Assembly (NCBI GenBank): GCA_046331425.1
Contig: JAXLQU010000021.1
Coordinates: 1 to 64,000, forward strand
Length of the DNA: 64,000 nt
Origin: JANNUT01 sp046331425
Lineage (GTDB): Bacteria; Acidobacteriota; Polarisedimenticolia; J045
Direction: 5' to 3'
The notes beneath the pieces were generated by a model that worked only from the letters and a program-made list of their open reading frames with translations, ran no database searches and was not told where the DNA came from. The translations under genes and the position numbers were made by a program. Position 1 is the first letter of the stretch. Every line of letters begins with the position of its first letter. Shown piece by piece: positions 52,170 through 61,112 of this stretch.

Positions 52170-53183
52170 TTACCGCGTCGCGCTCGCTACCGAGAGGATC
52201 TTCTTGATCTTCTCCGGATCGTCCGGCAGCAGACCGGCCGCCGGCAGCCGCGGGACGAGTCGCGCCCAACGCGGCTCCTGCCGAAAGACCTTGCGGAAGA
52301 TCCCCAACGCTTCGTCCTCGCGCCCGACGACGAACAATTGCACGGCCTGCCAAAACGGAAGCTCGACAATCTGCGGTGCGAGCTTGGCTGCAGCCGAGTA
52401 GTGCACCAGCGCCTCCTCCATTTTGTTTTCGGCGACCGCGGCGTCGCCGGCGTTCATCGATTCGTAGGCCAGGTGCAAGGTGTAGATCCGTCGCAACTCT
52501 TTCAGTGGGTCGGAGCTTTCATCGACGCGAATGTTGACCAGTGTGTCGCGCCATGGATCACCCGTAGCGGTTGGCTTGACGATCAACAGCGCCGCCGATT
52601 GACGACCGCGAATGTCGCCACCCTCTTTTTCGGCCGCTTCCAACGCCAAGATCAAACGCTCGGCGAACGGTTTGCCGGCGCTCCCCTCATACGCTTTGGC
52701 CATCGCCGGCCAGACGGTCGCTTTGTCCATCAGGTTGGCTTGTACCGAATACCCCTTGGCCGTCACGTTCCCAGCAGCTTGGATACACTTGGCGCCGGTC
52801 CAACCGGCCGCGTTGCCGCATGCATCGACGAACGCGACCTGCCGCACCTCTTTCTGCGGATCGGCGGCAAGCAACTCATCCAGCGCGGCCTGCGCCGACT
52901 TTCCCGACTTCATCAGCGCCAAGCCCTTGGGGCCGTACGCCGGCTCGACGAACGATTGCGTCGCGACCGCACCGACACCCGCCTCGGCCCAGGTCACCAA
53001 CACGCCGACTTGAAACCAATGACTCTGCACCGCGACACCGAGTGCTCCGGTTTCAGGATCACGGGCCACGATCGAGTAGGTGTGAGCCAACGGCGCGGCA
53101 GGTTTCGCCGCGCTCGCGGGCGGCGTGGCAGCGAGCAAAATCGTGACCAGCGCAGCACTGGTTGCCGCGCTTACCAACCGCAT
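52170..53183 (-). CDS. DUF1028 family secreted protein (Ntn-hydrolase-like)
   Basis: A 337-residue protein with a signal peptide (1-25, PPASA-A). The DUF1028 domain (30-235) starts THTYSIVARDPETGALGVAVQS in the family and is matched here by HTYSIVARDPETG, GVGAVATQSFVEPAYG and GGDIRGRQSAALLIV. The C-terminal 90 residues are helical (TPR-like: NAGDAAVAENKMEEALVHYS). DUF1028 proteins resemble Ntn-hydrolases and are often linked to peptidoglycan or peptide processing, but no activity is established. It overlaps the M2 peptidase gene upstream by 13 bases, indicating one operon. Confidence 0.93.
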   Translation of the reverse strand: MRLVSAATSAALVTILLAATPPASAAKPAAPLAHTYSIVARDPETGALGVAVQSHWFQVGVLVTWAEAGVGAVATQSFVEPAYGPKGLALMKSGKSAQAALDELLAADPQKEVRQVAFVDACGNAAGWTGAKCIQAAGNVTAKGYSVQANLMDKATVWPAMAKAYEGSAGKPFAERLILALEAAEKEGGDIRGRQSAALLIVKPTATGDPWRDTLVNIRVDESSDPLKELRRIYTLHLAYESMNAGDAAVAENKMEEALVHYSAAAKLAPQIVELPFWQAVQLFVVGREDEALGIFRKVFRQEPRWARLVPRLPAAGLLPDDPEKIKKILSVASATR

Positions 53184-54979
53184 ACGTTGCCTGCCTTCTT
53201 GTTCTGTTCATCGAGCCAGGTCTTCAGCGGTGCGAAGTAGTCGATCACCGCGCTGGCGTCCATCTGCTTCTGCCCGCTGACCGCTTCCAAAGCATCGGGC
53301 CATGGTCGCGACAACCCCATCTCGAGCATCGCAGCGAGTTTTTCTCCCGCCGCCTTGTTGCCATAGATCGAGCAGCGATTGAGCGCCCCTTTGTAGCCCG
53401 CCGTTTGGCACAGCGCGCGATGAAACTGAAACTGCAAGATGTGGGCGAGAAAGTAACGTGCGTAAGGTGTGTTGGCCGGCACGTGGTACTTCGCACCCGG
53501 ATCGAAATCGGCTTCGGTTCGAGGCACCGGTGGTGCGACGCCCTGATACTCGCGAACCAAGTCCCACCACGCTTGGTTGTATTTCTCGGGCGGGATCGCT
53601 CCGGAGAACACGCCCCACCGCCACTTGTCGATCAGCAATCCGAACGGCAGAAATGCCACTTTGTCGAGCGCGGTGTTGAGCAACAAGCCGATGTCGCTAC
53701 CGGCCGGCGGGAGTTTGTCCAGCAAGCCGATCTGCACGAGGTACTCGGGCGTTACCGACAATGCGAGTGTGTCGCCGATCCCTTCGTGGAATCCATCGTT
53801 GGCGCTATCCCGATAAAGAAATGGCTGCTCGCGATATGCCATCTGGTAGTAGTTGTGACCCAACTCGTGGTGGACGGTGACGAAGTCTTCCTCACCGACG
53901 TCGATGCACATCTTCAAGCGAACATCCTTCTCGAAGTCGATGTCCCAGGCGCTGGCGTGGCAGACCACGTCTCGATCGGCAGGCTTGACGAACTGCGATC
54001 GTTCCCAGAACGTCTCGGGCAATGCCTCGAATCCGAGCGATGTGAAGAATCGTTCGCCGTAGCGAACCAGTTCCTTGGGCGTGACTCCTTTGGACTGGAG
54101 CAGCTGGGTAAGGTCGTAGCCGCGCGAATCACCCTGGGGGGCGACACGATCGTAGATGTTGCCCCACTGCTGAGCCCACATGTTTCCCAGAAGGTGTGCC
54201 GGGATCGGTTGATGGTCGGGGACGAGCTGCTTGCCGTACTGCTGTTGCAGGTGGCCGCGCACATAGCAGTGCAATGCGTTGTAGAGCGGCTTGACCTGAC
54301 CCCACAGACGATCCATCTCGGTCGCGAACGCATCGGGCGGCATGTCGTACTTGGAGCGCCACAGAGCCCCCGTGTCTTTGTATCCCAACCCCTGCGCCCC
54401 TTCGTTCGCCAGCGCGACGAAGCGCTGGTACATCGGGCGGATCGGCGGTGAGATCGTGCGCCACCCCTTCCAAGCCTCGAGGAGTTGATTCGGATCGCGG
54501 CTGGTCGCCAACGTCTTGGAGAGCTGGTCGAGATCGAAACAGGTCTTGCCTTCTCCCTTGCCTTGCGGGCAGTACTCCCCTGCTCCGTACATTCCTTCCA
54601 TCCGCGTGGCGATTTCGGTCAGTTCCTTGGACTTCGCTGGATCGTTCGGAGCGGGGATCACGATCGTGGTCTTGAGGAGTTCGAGCTTGCGGGCCATGTC
54701 GTAGTTGAGCTTCACGTTCGCGAACTTGGCCGCCGCTTGCGCCAGTTCGACCTGCGTCTTGAGCAGGTCCTCGAGCTTCTCGGCCTCGATCTTCTCGGTG
54801 TCGGCCGTGATGAAGGTCGATTTCACCCACGACGCTCTTTGGGCTTGGATGTTCAACTGCAGCAAGCGCGATTCGGCTTGCTTGAGGAACAACTTCACAT
54901 CTTCGGGTGTAGGCGCTGCGCCGAACGCGCCAGCACAGAACGCACTCAGCGTGGCGAGTAACACGAGGGGTCGAAACAT
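53171..54979 (-). CDS. Peptidyl-dipeptidase, M2 (angiotensin-converting enzyme-like) family
   Basis: The product is 602 residues from the ATG at 54979 (ribosome site GGAGG, signal peptide 1-20). Zinc site: His371 and His375 with Glu372 in HHELGHNYYQ, and the third ligand Glu399 in FHEGIGD. The flanking NDGFHEGIGDTLALS and the surrounding helices match bacterial ACE homologues (about 600 residues, one domain). It removes dipeptides from the C-terminus of peptides in the periplasm. The long frame upstream of the Met has no valid start and is noise. It is coupled to the DUF1028 gene by overlap. Confidence 0.96.
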   Translation of the reverse strand: MFRPLVLLATLSAFCAGAFGAAPTPEDVKLFLKQAESRLLQLNIQAQRASWVKSTFITADTEKIEAEKLEDLLKTQVELAQAAAKFANVKLNYDMARKLELLKTTIVIPAPNDPAKSKELTEIATRMEGMYGAGEYCPQGKGEGKTCFDLDQLSKTLATSRDPNQLLEAWKGWRTISPPIRPMYQRFVALANEGAQGLGYKDTGALWRSKYDMPPDAFATEMDRLWGQVKPLYNALHCYVRGHLQQQYGKQLVPDHQPIPAHLLGNMWAQQWGNIYDRVAPQGDSRGYDLTQLLQSKGVTPKELVRYGERFFTSLGFEALPETFWERSQFVKPADRDVVCHASAWDIDFEKDVRLKMCIDVGEEDFVTVHHELGHNYYQMAYREQPFLYRDSANDGFHEGIGDTLALSVTPEYLVQIGLLDKLPPAGSDIGLLLNTALDKVAFLPFGLLIDKWRWGVFSGAIPPEKYNQAWWDLVREYQGVAPPVPRTEADFDPGAKYHVPANTPYARYFLAHILQFQFHRALCQTAGYKGALNRCSIYGNKAAGEKLAAMLEMGLSRPWPDALEAVSGQKQMDASAVIDYFAPLKTWLDEQNKKAGNVCGW

Positions 54980-55317
54980 GGTTGCCTCCGAGGGCGGAAT
55001 GGTATCCGAGGAACCAGTCTCCAGCGCTTTGACAGCGGTTTGTTGCTGCTGCACCTCCGCCGACGGCGCGCGATCGGCTGGCGTATGGATCCTGGGCCTG
55101 ACCCGTTTCGCTGGCGCTTGCCTTCGAGCCTTGCGAGGGCTGGTCGGCGTTCGTTGGGACTCGCGGCGCCGTCGAGCCGATCCCGGGGGATCCGATCTGG
55201 AAGCGACCGGATCCCCCCATCTCGCTCGCGGAGACCTACCGCAGCAAACCGGTGCAGATTTTCTGATTTCTTGCCTGTTTCCAGTGTATTTATCCGCTGC
55301 TGTTTCCGGGAGGTTGC
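54980..55317. other. Divergent 338-base region with one strong hairpin
   Basis: The promoter region between the M2 peptidase gene (minus) and M14 gene (plus). A hairpin with a perfect 10-bp stem (GGGGGATCCG at 55185-55194, complement at 55208-55217) and a 13-base loop is the only structure seen. No confident -10/-35 pair and no gene. Confidence 0.5.
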
Positions 55318-58300
55318 ATGTCTCGTCGCGTGGGTCGAACGGCTGCTGTCGGGTTGCTGTGCGTTGGAGTGGTCCTTTCGCTGAGTACCTGGGTGCTCGC
55401 CGCATCGCCCGAGTATCGAATGCGCGTGCGCGGCGTGAAGCCGTTGGAAGCCACGTTGCACCAACTGCGACTCGAGGGGTTCGACATCCCGTTCGTCGAC
55501 CCCAAGACCGATGCGATCGATGTCGTCGGCACCGATGCCGACCGCGACAAGCTCATCGCCAAGGGTTTCGTGGTCGAGCGAATCCAAGAGCAACTCGCCC
55601 CCGATCAGCCAGACGCACTCAGCGATTACCTGAGCCCGGCAGAGATCGAGGCCCGGCTGCTGCAGTTCGAGACCGCCTACCCCAATCTGGCCAAGCGTGT
55701 TCCTTACGCCACCGAGCACGAAGGCCGCATCGCCTATGCATTCAAGATCTCCGACAACGTCGCCGCCGAAGAGGACGAGCCTGCACTGCTGTTCGTTTCG
55801 CAGCACCACGCGCGAGAGGTGATGACCCCCGAGGTTACGATCGACATCATCGATCAGTTGCTCTCGAACTACGGAACCGATGCCGAGATCACGCGCTGGG
55901 TCGACAGCTACGAAATCTGGGTTCTGCCGTCGCACAACCCCGATGGAGCGAACCAGGTCTTCACGGGAAACACCAACTGGCGCAAGAACCGGCGCAACAA
56001 CGGCGACGGCTCATTCGGTGTCGACCCGAATCGAAATTATCCATGGCAGTGGGGCAACACCGTTTGTAGTGGCTCCGATGGCGCAACCTCCTCCGATACC
56101 TATCACGGCCCCAGCGCCGCTTCGGAGCCGGCCACGCAAGGGTTGATCAACCTGGCGCGTGAGCAACGCCCTGCGATCGCGGTGAGCTATCACACCTACA
56201 GCGAACTGGCGCTCCACCCGTTCGGCTGCAGCAACGAGTTTCCTGACAACCCGGATCTGCAGTTCATCCGCGAAATGGCCAACGAAGTGTCGACCAAGAT
56301 GATTGGCGACGTGCCCAACACCTGGTACCGCTTCGGATCGGCTCCCGAGTTGCTGTACGAAGTCGACGGCGAAATGTCGGACTGGTTCTACGGCGACCTC
56401 GGCACGGTCGGTGTCACGTTCGAGCTCAACACCAGCACGCAAGGATTTCAGCCCGACTATGCCACCTGGCGCAATAGCACGGTTCAGCGCGCGCGCGCCG
56501 GCTGGCGCTACTTCTTTCAACTCCTCGATCGCAGCCGGTTGACCGGCCACGTCATCGATGCCTGCACGGGTGCGCCGCTGTCGTCCACGGTGAAGCTGGG
56601 CGAGATCACGTTTACGCACAATGAAACGCCGCGCATTTCCGAGCCGCTACACGGCCGCTACGAGTGGTTCGTCCGGCCTGGAACCTACACGCTGCAGGTC
56701 AACCGAAGTGGCTATCGCTCGCAGAGTTGGCCGACTCGAGTCGAGTTCACGCCCGTCCCCCGCGATCTGAAGCTCGTGCCTAACGGGTCTCGTGGCGTTG
56801 CCGCCGCAACACTGGTTGTCTCCGATCCAACCGGCGATGGCGACGGGCAGGCCGATCCCGGAGAAACACTCGATGCATCGCTCGATGCGTACGTTACCGG
56901 CGAGTCGCTCACCGGTCTGACCGCCACGGTCACCAGTGCCGACCCATACGTGACGGTGCTCAACGGCAACCTCTCGTTCGGCGCTGTCGCCGCCGGTGCG
57001 ACGGCCACAGCGTCGGGATTGCAACTGCAAGTCGCGCCCGGAGCACCCGATCAACATGTCGTGACGCTCAACGTCGCGTTTGCGGCGAACGAGTCTCTAT
57101 GTGCGCCGTCTTCGAGCCTCACGCTGCGAATCACGCAGGGCTTGCCTAGCTGTCCGTTCGTCGCCGAATCACTCGACACGAATCCAGGCTGGCAAATCGA
57201 CAACGGCAGCACGGCGGGTGGTTGGGCGTTCGGCATTCCTGCAAGCGCCGGTGTCGGCGGACCGAACGCGGCGTACACCGGTAGCAATGTCTACGGTACG
57301 AACCTGTCGGGCACTTACACCGACAGCTCTGACTATCGGCTGGTGGCCGGCCCCTACGATCTATCGTCGCTGCGCCACACCGAGCTTCGCTTTGCGCGCT
57401 GGCTGCGCAGCGAGCCAGGTTACGACATCGCCCGCGTGCAGGTTCGATTGGGCGCCACCGGTGCCTGGAACACCGCGTGGGAGGGATTTGGGCGTGACAC
57501 CAGTTGGGTCCCGATCCGGCTCGATGTCTCCAATCTGGTCGACAATGAATCCGAAGTTTATGTGCGCTTCCAACTGACCTCCGATGTAGGAACGGTCGAT
57601 GCCGGCTTTTACGTCGACGATCTCTCGTTCTGCGGCGAAGACACTCCCGGCGTGGGCGGCAAGGTCAAGTACAAGTCGTACCAGCTCGACGATTCCAACC
57701 TCGCCTATGCCAACAACAACGGGGCGTTGGACCTCAACGAAACCGTCACGCTGAAGATCGATGTGATCAACAGCACCGCGACCACGGCTACAGCGATCAG
57801 CGGAATCTTGAGCAGCGACACCCCGGGTGTTTCGGTGCTCGATTCGGTGGCCGATTTCCCGAATGCTGCCACCGGCGCGACGGTACGTTCACTCGCGCCG
57901 CACTTCACGGTTCGCGCCGGCAGCAACTGCGGCGGGGCGGCGATCTTCCGGCTCACCACACGTTGGAACGATGGCTCGCGCGCCGACAGCACCTTCAGTG
58001 TGCCGATCGGTCAAACCGGAGATGTCACCGTCTTCACCGACGACATGGAAACCAACAAGGGTTGGACGGCAGGGGGTGACGCACGACCGGCCGGACTGTT
58101 CGTGCGCGCCAATCCAAACGGCGTCACCGATCCCACCGCTGGACCTGTGCAACCGGAGGACGACACGACCGCCACACCCGGTGTCACCTGCTGGGTTACC
58201 GGCAATCCACCGGTCGGTCCTGGATTCGATCCCAAGAGCGGCGATGTCGATCGCGGGACGGCATTCATCGAGTCGCCGATCTTCGATGGGCGCGGCACAG

Positions 58301-58905
58301 GCAGCCTGCTGTTGCGCTACTCGCGCTGGTTCCATCGCAGCAACGTCGGCCCGCTCAACGAGGGAAGTTATCGCGCCCGCCTGTCAAACGATGGCGGTGC
58401 CAACTACACCGACCTCGAGTCACTCTCCACCAACGCCTCTGCCTGGCAGGCACAACAGCTCGATGTCTCGGGAACGTTGCCGCGTACGAACAACATGCGG
58501 ATGCGCTTCGAAGCAACGGAGGCGCAACGCTCACCCGGCGACCCGCTGGTCGAGTTGCTGATCGACGACGTGTCGGTCACCAAGCGTGACATCGTCTGCG
58601 CGCCGTTCACTCCAGGCGAGACGAAGCTGCCCAATCAGGTCGGCAACAGCCTCCTCGTCTCGCGTCTCGGAACCGATGTGGCGTTGCGCTGGACCGCGCC
58701 GAGCGTCGACGGCACGCACGATGCGGCGCGGTTCTATCCAGTGTTCATCTCGCTCTCCCCGTCGAGCGGGTTTGCGACCAACGGCGAGCCGACGGCGACG
58801 CAGTGGCGCGACGCCGATGCTGCTGCCGCCGCGCTGGGGAACCGTTTCTACTTGGTGTCGGCCAAGAATGCTGCGGGAACCTCGGGTGAGGAGCCGACGC
58901 CCTGA
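55318..58905 (+). CDS. Secreted M14 zinc carboxypeptidase with large C-terminal beta modules
   Basis: A 1195-residue protein with a signal peptide (about 1-28). The M14 domain (about 110-410) has zinc ligands His164 and Glu167 (HHAREVMT) and His292 (SYHTYSE), a substrate-binding Asn-Arg pair in DPNRNYPW and catalytic Glu369 in TFELN. It is followed by a carboxypeptidase regulatory-like domain (LTGHVIDACTGAPL), an Ig-like domain and two jelly-roll modules (NPGWQIDNGSTAGGW and NKGWTAGGDARPAG) similar to the one in the trypsin-like protease, with Ig-like regions between. The C-terminal 80 residues (VALRWTAP) look like FN3. It trims C-terminal residues from peptides outside the cell. Confidence 0.95.
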   Translation: MSRRVGRTAAVGLLCVGVVLSLSTWVLAASPEYRMRVRGVKPLEATLHQLRLEGFDIPFVDPKTDAIDVVGTDADRDKLIAKGFVVERIQEQLAPDQPDALSDYLSPAEIEARLLQFETAYPNLAKRVPYATEHEGRIAYAFKISDNVAAEEDEPALLFVSQHHAREVMTPEVTIDIIDQLLSNYGTDAEITRWVDSYEIWVLPSHNPDGANQVFTGNTNWRKNRRNNGDGSFGVDPNRNYPWQWGNTVCSGSDGATSSDTYHGPSAASEPATQGLINLAREQRPAIAVSYHTYSELALHPFGCSNEFPDNPDLQFIREMANEVSTKMIGDVPNTWYRFGSAPELLYEVDGEMSDWFYGDLGTVGVTFELNTSTQGFQPDYATWRNSTVQRARAGWRYFFQLLDRSRLTGHVIDACTGAPLSSTVKLGEITFTHNETPRISEPLHGRYEWFVRPGTYTLQVNRSGYRSQSWPTRVEFTPVPRDLKLVPNGSRGVAAATLVVSDPTGDGDGQADPGETLDASLDAYVTGESLTGLTATVTSADPYVTVLNGNLSFGAVAAGATATASGLQLQVAPGAPDQHVVTLNVAFAANESLCAPSSSLTLRITQGLPSCPFVAESLDTNPGWQIDNGSTAGGWAFGIPASAGVGGPNAAYTGSNVYGTNLSGTYTDSSDYRLVAGPYDLSSLRHTELRFARWLRSEPGYDIARVQVRLGATGAWNTAWEGFGRDTSWVPIRLDVSNLVDNESEVYVRFQLTSDVGTVDAGFYVDDLSFCGEDTPGVGGKVKYKSYQLDDSNLAYANNNGALDLNETVTLKIDVINSTATTATAISGILSSDTPGVSVLDSVADFPNAATGATVRSLAPHFTVRAGSNCGGAAIFRLTTRWNDGSRADSTFSVPIGQTGDVTVFTDDMETNKGWTAGGDARPAGLFVRANPNGVTDPTAGPVQPEDDTTATPGVTCWVTGNPPVGPGFDPKSGDVDRGTAFIESPIFDGRGTGSLLLRYSRWFHRSNVGPLNEGSYRARLSNDGGANYTDLESLSTNASAWQAQQLDVSGTLPRTNNMRMRFEATEAQRSPGDPLVELLIDDVSVTKRDIVCAPFTPGETKLPNQVGNSLLVSRLGTDVALRWTAPSVDGTHDAARFYPVFISLSPSSGFATNGEPTATQWRDADAAAAALGNRFYLVSAKNAAGTSGEEPTP

Positions 58906-60875
58906 TCGCGCCGTGGTACAGGAGCGTTCGGCTGGTTGCGCATCGCGGCATTCCGGCTCTCGCTCCGGAGAACAGCGCCGCTGGATTTATCGCGGCGCGC
59001 GATGGGCGCGTCGCGTGTGTCGAGTTCGATATCCGTCCGACTGCCGACGGTCTGATGGTTGTGCTCCACGATGAAACCCCTCAGCGGATAACCGGAGATA
59101 CGCAACCAGCGCATCGGCAAGGGGCGCGCGATTTGATCCGGCAACGGTTCAGTGGTGCGCCACGCGAGACGCTGTTGTTGTTCGACGAAGCGCTGGCGCT
59201 GTTGGCCGATCGTGTGCCGCTGGATATTGAGATCAAGCCGGTTGACGACGTTGCCGCGGAGGATGTCGCAACGCGTGTACTCGCTGCGCTGGTGCGGGCC
59301 GGCAGTCCGCAACGAATCGTCGTTACCAGCAGCGATCCAGAGATCCTGCGCGCTCTGAAGGCTCGCGCCCCGCGCTTGGCGCTCGGATTCGTGGCCTTCG
59401 GTGACGATCCGCGCCCTGCGATCCGAACCGCCGTCGACGCCGTCTGCGAGTTGTTGGTGATCAGCCGGCGCCGTGTCGATGCACAGACCGTGAGCCAAGC
59501 ACATGCCAACGGACTGACCGTCTGGACCTACACAATCGATTCAGCGGGCGAGGCCGACGCGTTGTTTGCACAGGGTGTCGATGCGGTCATTTCCGACGAC
59601 TACCCCAGACTCGAGCGCGCCATCGATACGAAGCAGGCGGTTACCGAAACCGAGCGCCCGTTGTTGCTGGCCCTCGATCTGGGTTCCACATCGACCAAGG
59701 CAGCATTGGTCTGCCCGCAGCGGGGCATCGTCGAGCGGGCAACCGTGCCGACTCCGGCGCAAGCGCTCGACGGGAATGTCGAACACGATCCACGCGCCTG
59801 CCTTTCAGCCGCCCGCGATGTTCTCACGGCACTGGCCGCGCGCACGACACAGGTACCTGCCGCGCTCGGGATTGCGGCACAGCGCTCGACCGGATTGTGG
59901 CTCGACCGCAACGACCAACCGCTCACGAAAGCACCGTCCTGGCGCGACCCTCGCGGTGGCGATTTGATCGAACGGCTCGGCACACGACGTGATGCGATGG
60001 AGCGGATCGCCGGATTCCCACTCGCGGCGGCGTGGACTGCTGTCAAAGCAAACGCACTGCGACCGAAGCCCGAGGAGAGCGACAAACTCGCTCCACTTGG
60101 CGCGTGGATCGCCGCACAGTTGTGCGAGACAGCACTGGTCGTCGATCCAACGTTGGCCAATCGGATGTACCTGCTGGACGATGCCACGCTGCGCTGGTCG
60201 TCGTTTCTTGCCGAGAGCTTCGCGCTCTCCCCGGTGCATCTGCCCGCAATCGTCCCAACGGTCGGACCGCACGGTGCGTTCCCGTGGCCGACCGGCGATG
60301 CGGTCGCCTGGACGACATTGATCGGCGATCAGCAAGCGGCTTATGTCGGTGCCGCTGGACCGCTCGAAAAACGCCTCGTGCTCAATCTCGGCACCGCCGT
60401 GTTTGCAATGCGCGTCGAAACGATGCGTCGCCCTGGGTTGGATGACGCCAGACGCGCACCGTTGTGGACATCGGTAGCGGCGGCAGCGCCGAAGGCGCGA
60501 CTGGTGGAGCTACCGTTGGTGGAACTCCCCTTCGACATCGGCATCGGCGTCGATGGCGGTGCCGATGGCTTCGCGCGCGAGGTCGCGCGTCGCCTCGCCT
60601 TCGGCGACGAATCTCCCGTGCAATTCGCCAACGCGATTGCGCAAGCAGTCTCGCGACTGCAGCTACCCTTGGACCAGTCGGTCACGATCTGCGGCGGCGG
60701 CGCCACCAGTCCTCACTTCGTCGAATTGTTATCGCAGGTCCTGCCGTTGACACCCATGGTTTGCAACGAGCCGGAGGCGACGCTGTTGGGCGCCGCGCGC
60801 TTGGCGGCAGCGGGCGCGAAGATCACGTGGGGATTGGCTCCAGGGGCCGGCGCTCAACCGCGGCTGAGGGTGTAG
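58902..60875 (+). CDS. Glycerophosphodiester phosphodiesterase fused to an FGGY carbohydrate kinase, CTG start
   Basis: The product is 657 residues from CTG 58902, overlapping the stop of the M14 gene (CTGA) with GAGGAG 8 bases before it. No ATG, GTG or TTG precedes the catalytic His; the first ATG (59055) would delete half of the active site. GDPD domain (10-240): His14/Arg15 (AHRG), Glu41/Asp43 (VEFDIRP), His56 (LHDE), Glu110/Lys112 (DIEIKP). FGGY kinase domain (255-655): phosphate loop ALDLGSTSTKAA, LIGDQQAAYVGA, LNLGTAVFA and ICGGGATSPHFV. GDPD releases sn-glycerol-3-phosphate or glycerol from phosphodiesters; an FGGY kinase could then phosphorylate a sugar or polyol. The pairing in one chain is unusual. 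Confidence 0.87.
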   Translation: MIAPWYRSVRLVAHRGIPALAPENSAAGFIAARDGRVACVEFDIRPTADGLMVVLHDETPQRITGDTQPAHRQGARDLIRQRFSGAPRETLLLFDEALALLADRVPLDIEIKPVDDVAAEDVATRVLAALVRAGSPQRIVVTSSDPEILRALKARAPRLALGFVAFGDDPRPAIRTAVDAVCELLVISRRRVDAQTVSQAHANGLTVWTYTIDSAGEADALFAQGVDAVISDDYPRLERAIDTKQAVTETERPLLLALDLGSTSTKAALVCPQRGIVERATVPTPAQALDGNVEHDPRACLSAARDVLTALAARTTQVPAALGIAAQRSTGLWLDRNDQPLTKAPSWRDPRGGDLIERLGTRRDAMERIAGFPLAAAWTAVKANALRPKPEESDKLAPLGAWIAAQLCETALVVDPTLANRMYLLDDATLRWSSFLAESFALSPVHLPAIVPTVGPHGAFPWPTGDAVAWTTLIGDQQAAYVGAAGPLEKRLVLNLGTAVFAMRVETMRRPGLDDARRAPLWTSVAAAAPKARLVELPLVELPFDIGIGVDGGADGFAREVARRLAFGDESPVQFANAIAQAVSRLQLPLDQSVTICGGGATSPHFVELLSQVLPLTPMVCNEPEATLLGAARLAAAGAKITWGLAPGAGAQPRLRV

Positions 60876-60887
60876 GATGCGTCCGCG

Positions 60888-61109
60888 ATGAGCCAACCAC
60901 CTCCGTCTCCTCCACGCTCACGAGATCGACAAACGGCGTCGCGGCCCTCGCCTACCTTCCGCGCGGCGCGTTTGCCGTCCGGTGCGTTGTTGTCGATCGA
61001 GGTGCGCGTCGGTCGCCGCGTGCTGCGCACGATTGGCCCCGACAGCGAAGAGGGCCGTGCGTTGTTGCGTGCTGGAAAGGTCGAGATCGTTGTTGCTGGT
61101 GATCACTAG
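60888..61109 (+). CDS. Small hypothetical protein
   Basis: A 73-residue frame starting 12 bases after the kinase fusion gene. The N-terminal 27 residues are Pro/Ser/Arg-rich; the remainder (FRAARLPSGALLSIEVRVGRR, ending in EIVVAGDH) looks like a short beta-alpha domain. It stops 3 bases before the stop of the convergent propeller gene. Its ribosome site is weak, and no family was recognised. Confidence 0.4.
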   Translation: MSQPPPSPPRSRDRQTASRPSPTFRAARLPSGALLSIEVRVGRRVLRTIGPDSEEGRALLRAGKVEIVVAGDH

Positions 61110-61112
61110 CTC

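Noticed and set aside
54980..55405. N-terminal extension of the M2 peptidase frame
   Set aside because: It is low-complexity, lacks a start with a ribosome site and would remove the clear signal peptide at the Met at 54979.
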